This document shows, in pieces, positions 57,359 to 64,000 of a DNA stretch of 64,000 nt. The stretch's first letter is position 1; the number at the start of each line of letters is the position of its first letter. The stretch lies in assembly GCF_017114945.1 (NCBI RefSeq), contig NZ_JABXKQ010000108.1, forward strand, positions 62,001-126,000. Direction: 5' to 3'. The DNA is from Nostoc sp. JL34 (GTDB lineage Bacteria; Cyanobacteriota; Cyanobacteriia; Cyanobacteriales; Nostocaceae). Under the pieces are notes generated by a model, which saw only the letters and a list, made by a program, of their open reading frames with translations, did no database searches and had not been told where the DNA came from. A program made the position numbers and the translations under genes.

Positions 57359-60300
57359 ATGAATAATTTTCAGGAATTTAATAACTTTGATGATAGCGAT
57401 GAAATAGCCATTATTGGTATAAATGGCCGCTTTGCCGGTGCAAACAATGTTGATAAATTTTGGCAAAATTTGCGGGATGGAGTAGAGTCAATTTCTCATT
57501 TTACAGATGAAGAACTGCTAGCTTCGGGTATAGAGCAAAGTTTACTCAATGACCCAAATTATGTTAAAGCCAGCAGCATAGTGGAAGGTATCGAGTTATT
57601 TGATGCAGCATTTTTTGGATTTACTCCTAGAGAGGCTGAAATCACAGACCCACAACATCGGATCTTTTTAGAATCTGCCTGGGAAGCTTTAGAATCTGCT
57701 GGCTATGATTCCGAATCATACAAAGGTAAAATTGGCGTTTACGCTGGTGTAACTAACAGTAATTATTTATTTACAAATTTATATTCAAATCAAGACTTAA
57801 TGCAGTCAGTAGATGCTTTAAATATTTTTATTGGTAATGAAAAAGATAACTTAAGCACACAAACTTCTTATAAGTTAAATCTTACTGGGCCAAGTATAAA
57901 TATTCAAAATAACTGCTCTACATCATTAATAGCTGTACATTTAGCCTGTCAAAGTTTGCTAAATGGAGAAAGTGATATAGCTTTGGCTGGTGGTGTTTCC
58001 ATAGCAAAGCTACCCCAAAAATCTGGTTATCAGTATCAAGAAGGGGTTCTTTGTTCCCCTGATGGACATTGCCGATCTTTTGATGCTAAAGCTAAAGGAA
58101 CAGTATTTGGTGATGGGTTGGGAATTGTTGTGTTAAAACGGTTGGCTGATGCTGTTACTGATGGAGACTTTATTCATGCTGTAATTAAAGGTTCAGCTAT
58201 CAATAACGACGGTTCTTTAAAGGTTGGTTATACAGCGCCTAGTGTTAATGGTCAAAGAGAAGTAATTTTAGAAGCACTTGCCTTAGCTGATGTAGAACCC
58301 GATACTATTTCTTATATTGAAGCTCATGGAACTGCAACTCCCTTAGGAGATCCGATTGAAATCAAGGCTCTCACACAAGCTTTTCGTGCTAGCACAAATC
58401 AAAAAGGCTTTTGTGCTATCGGTTCAGTAAAAAGCAATATTGGGCATCTGGATACAGCAGCGGGTGTGACAGGCTTAATTAAAACTGTGCAAGCATTAAA
58501 ACATAAACAAATACCCCCTAGCTTACACTTTGAAAAACCCAACCCAGAGATAGACTTTGCCAAGAGTCCCTTCTACGTCAACACCAAATTATCAGAGTGG
58601 AAAACTAAAGGTTTACCTCGCAGAGCAGGTGTAAGTTCTTTTGGGGTTGGCGGGACTAACGCTCATGTAATCTTAGAAGAAGCTCCAGTAATGGAAGCAT
58701 CTAGTGTTTCTCGCCCTTGGCAATTGCTGTTGCTCTCAGCCAAAACTAGCACAGCCTTAGAAAGTGCAACTGCAAATTTAGCCGCTTACTTCCAGCAACA
58801 TCCCAATATCAACCTGCCTGATGTAGCTTACACTCTACAAGTAGGTCGTCGAGCTTTTGATCATCGGCGGGTGGTAGTTTGCCAAGATTTGAATGATGCA
58901 GTCGGATTACTTAAAAATGAAGACCCGCAACGTATTTTTAGTTACCATTGGAAACCAAGTCGTTGCCCTGTCATTTTCATGTTTTCAGGACAAGGGTCAC
59001 AATATGTAAACATGGGTCGGGAACTATACGAAGTTGAAGCAACATTTCGCAGACATATAGATACTTGCGCCGAAATCTTGCAATCTCACCTTGGTCTTGA
59101 TATCCGTCATCTATTGTTTCTAGAGTCAGAAGAAATTGCAACAGCTAACCAAAAATTACAGCAAACAGCGCTTACTCAACCAGCATTATTTGTGATTGAG
59201 TATGCCCTAGCTGAGTTACTTATCTCATGGGGAGTGCGCCCAGAAGCGATGATTGGTGACGGTATTGGTGAATATGTCGCAGCTGCGATCGCAGGTGTAT
59301 TTTCTCTCGAAGATGCCCTATTCATTGTAGCAAACAGGGGACAACTGCGATCGCTCAAAAAAATTCAACTCAATCCACCAGGTATTCGCTTTATTTCCAA
59401 TGAGACTGGTAGTTGGATTACAGATGCACAAGCCACAAATCCTAACTACTGGAGCCAAAATTTACAACAAGCTGTGAAGTTCTCCGATAGTATTTCTCAA
59501 CTGTTAGAGCAGTTTGAAGGTGTTTTTATAGAGGTGGGGCCGGGACAAAATTTAAGCACATTAACTAAACAACATTTAGATATTAATGCTAAACAACATG
59601 TACTGACTTCCTTACCTGACGTTCAAGATAAACAATCAGATGTCAGCTTTTTGTTAGAAAAATTAGGACAGTTATGGCTTTTTGGAGTCGAGATAGATTG
59701 GTCGGTATTTTATACTGAAGAACAGCGTCATCGTCTACCTTTGCCTACCTATCCTTTTGAACGACAAAGGTATTGGATTGATGCCAAAAAGCAAGGAAAA
59801 GATGATAATCAGAGTCCAGTATTATTGGGTAAAAAACCTGATATAGCTGACTGGTTTTACATTCCTTTTTGGAAGCCATCTTTACCTCCAGTTCAACTCG
59901 ATAGCAAAGAATTAATATCTGAAAAATCTTGTACTTTAGTATTTATCGATGAGTGCGGCTTGGGTATTAATTTGGTAAAACAACTAGAAAAACAAAATCA
60001 AGATGTAATAACTGTAAAAATAGGTGATAAATTTACCAGATTAGGCGAGTCTGGATATACTATTAATCCTAAAAATAATCAAGATTATGATATTTTATTT
60101 CAAGAAATTTTTAGACAAAATAAGTTACCAAAAACAATAGCTCATTTATGGAATGTCACACCTATTAATGACCAAGAATTAGAAATAATAAAAGTTAGTC
60201 AGGCTCAAGAAAGGGGATTTTATAGTCTACTATTTATTGCCCAAACTTTAGGTAAACGAGAAACTACTGATGATTTTCAAATCACAGTTATTTCTAACAA

Positions 60301-61762
60301 CCTACAGCCAGTGACCGGAACTGAAGTACTTTGTCCAGAGAAAGCCACTTTAATCGGCCCAATTAAAGTTATTTCTCAAGAATATGCAAATATAAACTGT
60401 CGTAGTATTGATGTTATGCTTCCTGCTAACGGCAGTTGGCAAGAAGAAAAACTTATAGAAAAATTGTTGGCAGAACTGACAGTTGATAATTCTGAAAAGT
60501 TAATAGCTTATCGAGGTTTGAATCGTTGGGTGCAGAGTTTTGAGCCAGTGCGTTTTGATAAAGCTAAAATTGAAAAACCTCGACTACGAGAAAGAGGAGT
60601 CTATTTAATTACAGGTGGACTCGGAGGTATCGGACTTGTTTTGGCAGAATATTTAGCTCGAACTTTACAAGCAAAACTACTGTTATTAGGACGTTCTGCT
60701 TTACCTAAAAAAGATGAGTGGTTGCAATGGCTTGCGACTCATGATGAGACTGATAGTACTAGCTGCAAGATTCGCAAAGTTCAAGAACTTGAAGATTTGG
60801 GTGCAGAAGTTTTAGCGCTCGCTGCTGATGTCAGCAACACAGAACAAATGCAAAGTGCGATCGCTCAAGCTCAACAGCAATTTGGTCAACTAAATGGTGT
60901 TATCCACGCCGCTGGAGTTCCTGGAGGCGGTGTAATTCAGCGAAAAACTCCAGAAGAAGCAGAAAGTATTCTGGCTCCCAAGGTAAAGGGGACAATAGTT
61001 CTTGATTCAATTGTCAAAGATATTGAGTTAGATTTCTTTATTCTAGTATCATCAAATAGCTCAATAGTAGCGGAATTTGGACAGGTAGATTATTGTGCAG
61101 CAAATGCTTTTCTTGATGCTTATGCTCATAATGCTACAAAACAGTGTCGATTGACTACAAGTATAAACTGGGATACTTGGCAAGAAGTTGGGATGGCAGT
61201 AAACACAGAATTACCTCACCGACTCCAAGAATTGCGATTAGAAAATCTTAATCAAGGTATATTACCTAATGAAGGTGTAGATATTTTTCTCCGTACTTTG
61301 GGAAATACAATCCCTCAAGTTGTAATATCTACCTCTGACTTATTAGATGTCCTCAAACAGTACAAGTCTTACAACAAAACACAAACCCTAGAATTTTTAG
61401 AAACTGTCAATTCCTTTAAATTAAAATATCCCCGACCTGAACTAAGTAATGATTATGTTGCTCCTCGAAATAAAATTGAACAAAAGCTAGTTGACATTTG
61501 GCAAGAAGTTATAGGTATTGAACGGATAGGAATTTATGATAACTTCTTTGAGCTTGGTGGTGATTCTCTCATAGGTATTCAACTTATGACGATCGAAAAT
61601 AAGGAATTTAATTCAAATCTTTCAATTGCCAGACTTTATGAATGCCCAAATATCGGCTCTATGGCAAAGATTTTTACTCCTGAAGACTCTCAAGAAAATG
61701 CTTTTGAACAAAGGTTAAGTAGAGGACAGAGAAGAAGACAGATGAAAATACAAACAAACTAA
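57359..61762 (+). CDS. Type I PKS: KS-AT(destroyed)-KR-ACP
   Basis: 1467 residues. KS with C186 (NNCSTSL), [12 protein letters not shown] and [10 protein letters not shown]. In the AT the nucleophile motif GHSIGEY reads GDGIGEY (Ser replaced by G635). About 83 residues that include the HAFH histidine are missing in frame, RGQL running directly into [11 protein letters not shown]; a HIP1 octamer lies at the junction. KR has GGLGGIG and Y1245 (YCAAN); ACP has S1403 in GGDSL. The AT cannot work as usual, so this module must be skipped or loaded in trans. The surviving AT parts are very similar to those of the next gene. The basic tail ([12 protein letters not shown]) again precedes a KS protein. 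Confidence 0.94.
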   Translation: MNNFQEFNNFDDSDEIAIIGINGRFAGANNVDKFWQNLRDGVESISHFTDEELLASGIEQSLLNDPNYVKASSIVEGIELFDAAFFGFTPREAEITDPQHRIFLESAWEALESAGYDSESYKGKIGVYAGVTNSNYLFTNLYSNQDLMQSVDALNIFIGNEKDNLSTQTSYKLNLTGPSINIQNNCSTSLIAVHLACQSLLNGESDIALAGGVSIAKLPQKSGYQYQEGVLCSPDGHCRSFDAKAKGTVFGDGLGIVVLKRLADAVTDGDFIHAVIKGSAINNDGSLKVGYTAPSVNGQREVILEALALADVEPDTISYIEAHGTATPLGDPIEIKALTQAFRASTNQKGFCAIGSVKSNIGHLDTAAGVTGLIKTVQALKHKQIPPSLHFEKPNPEIDFAKSPFYVNTKLSEWKTKGLPRRAGVSSFGVGGTNAHVILEEAPVMEASSVSRPWQLLLLSAKTSTALESATANLAAYFQQHPNINLPDVAYTLQVGRRAFDHRRVVVCQDLNDAVGLLKNEDPQRIFSYHWKPSRCPVIFMFSGQGSQYVNMGRELYEVEATFRRHIDTCAEILQSHLGLDIRHLLFLESEEIATANQKLQQTALTQPALFVIEYALAELLISWGVRPEAMIGDGIGEYVAAAIAGVFSLEDALFIVANRGQLRSLKKIQLNPPGIRFISNETGSWITDAQATNPNYWSQNLQQAVKFSDSISQLLEQFEGVFIEVGPGQNLSTLTKQHLDINAKQHVLTSLPDVQDKQSDVSFLLEKLGQLWLFGVEIDWSVFYTEEQRHRLPLPTYPFERQRYWIDAKKQGKDDNQSPVLLGKKPDIADWFYIPFWKPSLPPVQLDSKELISEKSCTLVFIDECGLGINLVKQLEKQNQDVITVKIGDKFTRLGESGYTINPKNNQDYDILFQEIFRQNKLPKTIAHLWNVTPINDQELEIIKVSQAQERGFYSLLFIAQTLGKRETTDDFQITVISNNLQPVTGTEVLCPEKATLIGPIKVISQEYANINCRSIDVMLPANGSWQEEKLIEKLLAELTVDNSEKLIAYRGLNRWVQSFEPVRFDKAKIEKPRLRERGVYLITGGLGGIGLVLAEYLARTLQAKLLLLGRSALPKKDEWLQWLATHDETDSTSCKIRKVQELEDLGAEVLALAADVSNTEQMQSAIAQAQQQFGQLNGVIHAAGVPGGGVIQRKTPEEAESILAPKVKGTIVLDSIVKDIELDFFILVSSNSSIVAEFGQVDYCAANAFLDAYAHNATKQCRLTTSINWDTWQEVGMAVNTELPHRLQELRLENLNQGILPNEGVDIFLRTLGNTIPQVVISTSDLLDVLKQYKSYNKTQTLEFLETVNSFKLKYPRPELSNDYVAPRNKIEQKLVDIWQEVIGIERIGIYDNFFELGGDSLIGIQLMTIENKEFNSNLSIARLYECPNIGSMAKIFTPEDSQENAFEQRLSRGQRRRQMKIQTN
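59347..59354. other. HIP1 octamer at AT deletion junction
   Basis: GCGATCGC sits where the AT of the PKS at 57359 jumps over about 83 residues present in its paralogues. The homologous AT at 63700-63830 has a similar GCGATCGC inside the missing part (near 63822), so recombination between two such sites is a possible mechanism (inference). Confidence 0.6.
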
Positions 61763-61795
61763 AACACAAAGTTAATTTATCTGGTTGATAAAATC

Positions 61796-64000
61796 ATGAG
61801 TACTGAAATAGGACAAGAACAAACGGCAAATCCAGATATAGCAATAGTGGGGATGTCTGGTCGTTTACCTGGGGCAAAAAATATTGATGAGTTTTGGCAT
61901 AATCTCGAAAATAGAGTTGAGTCAATTTCATTTTTTTCAAATCAAGATTTAATAGATTTAAATCTGGGAGAGGACATTTTACGCGACCCAAATTATGTTA
62001 AAGCAGCACCTATATTAGAGGATATTGAGCATTTTGATGCGAGGTTTTTTGGTTACACTCCTAGAGAAGCTGAACTAATTGACCCACAACATCGCCTTTT
62101 CATAGAATGTGCCTGGGAAGCTCTTGAAAACGCTGGATATGACCCAGAAACCTATGAAGGTTTAATTGGGGTATATGCTGGTGTTAGCACAAATACTTAC
62201 TTTTTTAATAATATATATAACAACGTTAATTCTAGAGATATTTCTAATAACTATACTTTTAACAAAGATTTTTTAACAACAAATGTCTCATATAAATTAA
62301 ATTTAAAAGGGCCAAGTGTAGGAATCCAAACTTACTGCTCTACTTCATTAGTTGCCTTACACTTAGCCTGCAAAAGCCTACTTGATGAAGAGTGTGATAT
62401 CGCTTTAGCAGGTGGGGTTACAATTATAGTTCCACAAAATTCAGGTTATTTCTATGAGGAGGACGGCATTCTATCTCCTGATGGTCATTGTCGAGCCTTC
62501 GATGCTAAAGCACAGGGGACTGTTTTTGGTAGTGGACTAGGAATAGTCGTCTTAAAAAGATTAAAAGATGCTATTGCAGATAAAGATTATATTCATGCAG
62601 TTATTAAAGGTTCAGCAATCAACAATGACGGTTCTTTGAAAGTTAGCTATACAGCACCTAGTGTAAATGGTCAGGCTGAAGTGATTGTAGAAGCTTTGGC
62701 AAATGCTGGAATAGATGCTGATGATATTTCCTATATAGAAACTCATGGAACTGGAACTGCTGCTGGAGATCCAGTGGAAATTGCTGCACTCACTAAAGCT
62801 TTTCGTGCTTTTACAAAAAGAAATGGCTTCTGCGCTATCGGTTCAGTAAAACCAAATATCGGACATCTAGATATAGCCGCTGGTATAGCAAGTCTAATCA
62901 AGACTGTACAAGCATTAAAATATAAAAAAATCCCTCCTAGCCTCCATTATGAAGTTCCTAATCCTGAGATTGATTTTGTAAACAGTCCCTTCTATGTTAA
63001 TACTCAACTTACTGAGTGGGAAACTCATAATACTCCCCGGAGAGCAGGAATTAGTTCCTTAGGTTTTGGTGGAACTAATGCTCATGTGATTCTGGAAGAA
63101 GCCCCGGAGATTGAATATTCTCATGACTCTAGACCTTGGCAATTGTTGTTAATTTCAGCTAAAACTAGCACAGCCTTAGAAACTGCAACTACCAATTTAA
63201 CTGCGTATTTAAAAGAACATCAAGATATAAATTTAGCTAATGCTGCTTATACTTTAAAAGTGGGTCGTAGAGCTTTTAACCATCGCCGAATATTGGTGTG
63301 TCAAAGTGTTCAAGATGCTGTAGGAGTTTTAGAAACACAGGAGCAGGAACGAATTTTTACTCTATGTCAGGAACATAGAGAACAGCCAGTCATTTTCATG
63401 TTTTCCGCACAAGGGTCACAATATGCAAATATGGGTCGAAAACTATACGAAGTAGAACCGATATATCGCAGACATGTAGATACTTGCGCCGAAATTTTGC
63501 AACCCCACCTTGGTCTTGATATCCGCCATCTACTCTTTCCATCAGAAGAAATTGAAGCAGCTAGCCAAAAATTACAACAAACAGCCTTCACTCAACCAGC
63601 GTTATTTGTGATTGAGTACGCCCTGGCTCAGTTATGGATGTCTTGGGGAGTGCGACCAGAAGCGATGATTGGTCATAGCATCGGAGAATATGTCGCAGCT
63701 GCGATCGCAGGTGTATTTTCTCTTGAAGATGCCCTATTCATTGTGGCAAAAAGGGGACAACTGATGCAACAGTTACCTCCAGGGGGTATGCTGGCAATCC
63801 CACTACCAGAAAAAGATGTGCGATCGCTGTTGGATGCACAGACGTTGTATAAAAACTCTCTAGAAATAGCAGCAATTAACACCAGAACTTCATGCGTAGT
63901 TTCTGGGACAAAGGAAGCGATCGCCACCTTACAAAACCAATTATCTTCTCAAGGGGTTGAATGTCGGCTGTTGCATACATCTCATGCATTCCATTCTCAA
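61796..64000 (+). CDS. Type I PKS, 5' part: KS-AT (continues past window)
   Basis: 735 codons open to the window end without a stop. The ATG at 61796 gives MSTEIGQEQTANPDIAIVGM, a normal KS start. KS has the active Cys in TYCSTSL, ETHGTGTAAGDP and NIGHLDIAAG. AT has S628 in GHSIGEY and reaches HAFHS at the last bases, the malonyl type; the GQG motif reads AQG. The spacing of 33 bases from the previous gene fits one transcript. The remaining domains lie outside the window. Confidence 0.93.
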   Translation, partial: MSTEIGQEQTANPDIAIVGMSGRLPGAKNIDEFWHNLENRVESISFFSNQDLIDLNLGEDILRDPNYVKAAPILEDIEHFDARFFGYTPREAELIDPQHRLFIECAWEALENAGYDPETYEGLIGVYAGVSTNTYFFNNIYNNVNSRDISNNYTFNKDFLTTNVSYKLNLKGPSVGIQTYCSTSLVALHLACKSLLDEECDIALAGGVTIIVPQNSGYFYEEDGILSPDGHCRAFDAKAQGTVFGSGLGIVVLKRLKDAIADKDYIHAVIKGSAINNDGSLKVSYTAPSVNGQAEVIVEALANAGIDADDISYIETHGTGTAAGDPVEIAALTKAFRAFTKRNGFCAIGSVKPNIGHLDIAAGIASLIKTVQALKYKKIPPSLHYEVPNPEIDFVNSPFYVNTQLTEWETHNTPRRAGISSLGFGGTNAHVILEEAPEIEYSHDSRPWQLLLISAKTSTALETATTNLTAYLKEHQDINLANAAYTLKVGRRAFNHRRILVCQSVQDAVGVLETQEQERIFTLCQEHREQPVIFMFSAQGSQYANMGRKLYEVEPIYRRHVDTCAEILQPHLGLDIRHLLFPSEEIEAASQKLQQTAFTQPALFVIEYALAQLWMSWGVRPEAMIGHSIGEYVAAAIAGVFSLEDALFIVAKRGQLMQQLPPGGMLAIPLPEKDVRSLLDAQTLYKNSLEIAAINTRTSCVVSGTKEAIATLQNQLSSQGVECRLLHTSHAFHSQ

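Noticed and set aside
1-64000. tRNA, rRNA, CRISPR arrays, riboswitches
   Set aside because: Looked for by eye in the spacers; none seen. All spacers are under about 175 bases.

Overview
The window is a single uninterrupted stretch of a hybrid NRPS/PKS biosynthetic gene cluster. Every real gene is on the + strand, genes overlap or sit a few to about 170 bases apart, and both ends are cut (the first gene lacks its start, the last lacks its end). Low GC, many HIP1 octamers (GCGATCGC and close variants) and the PKS/NRPS domain style point to a cyanobacterium, most likely a filamentous Nostocales species. I see no tRNA, rRNA, CRISPR array, insertion sequence or thioesterase/reductase release domain, and no gene-free gap above 300 bases.

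Layout. 1-6847: end of an Asn-type NRPS module, an Fe(II)/2-oxoglutarate hydroxylase, a glycosyltransferase and an O-carbamoyltransferase. 6939-19416: two PKS proteins, a fully reducing KS-AT-KR-DH-ER-ACP with unusual domain order, then KS-AT-MT-KR(dead)-ACP. 19449-22925: a four-gene hydroxymalonyl-ACP set (3-hydroxyacyl-CoA dehydrogenase, ACP, acyl-CoA dehydrogenase, FkbH-like) without the usual O-methyltransferase. 22964-31978: NRPS C-A(Gln-like)-T-E, a free-standing C-like domain without its catalytic histidines, and a half-C-A(diaminobutyrate-like)-T protein. 31975-38195: a docking-domain remnant, a TubC-docking/C protein, a second hydroxylase and a C-like(interface)-A(Asn-like)-T protein. 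38210-50810: a PKS protein ending in a carrier and a degenerate epimerase domain, a free-standing C domain, a cupin/JmjC-type oxygenase, an EctB-type diaminobutyrate aminotransferase and a second half-C-A(Dab)-T protein. 50849-64000: PKS KS-AT-KR-ACP, a PanP-like aspartate decarboxylase, a PKS module with a destroyed AT, and the start of another PKS.

How it works together (inference). The line would build a peptide-polyketide containing beta-hydroxy-Asn, D-Gln and two 2,4-diaminobutyrate residues, joined to several reduced ketide units, then decorated by glycosylation and carbamoylation. EctB supplies Dab, PanP could supply beta-alanine, and the FkbH set supplies a hydroxymalonyl-type extender. 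C-terminal tails agree with gene-order colinearity: short basic tails precede KS proteins, and an acidic tail precedes the TubC-type docking domain.

The most notable features are two parallel cassettes (T-E / free C / half-C-A-T) whose A domains share a 1659-bp repeat in which I found no mismatch; an epimerase domain fused to a PKS module by that cassette; an Asn hydroxylation station split over three genes; and a PKS module whose AT has lost both its nucleophile and about 83 residues at a HIP1 site. I do not recognise the cluster as that of a named natural product.
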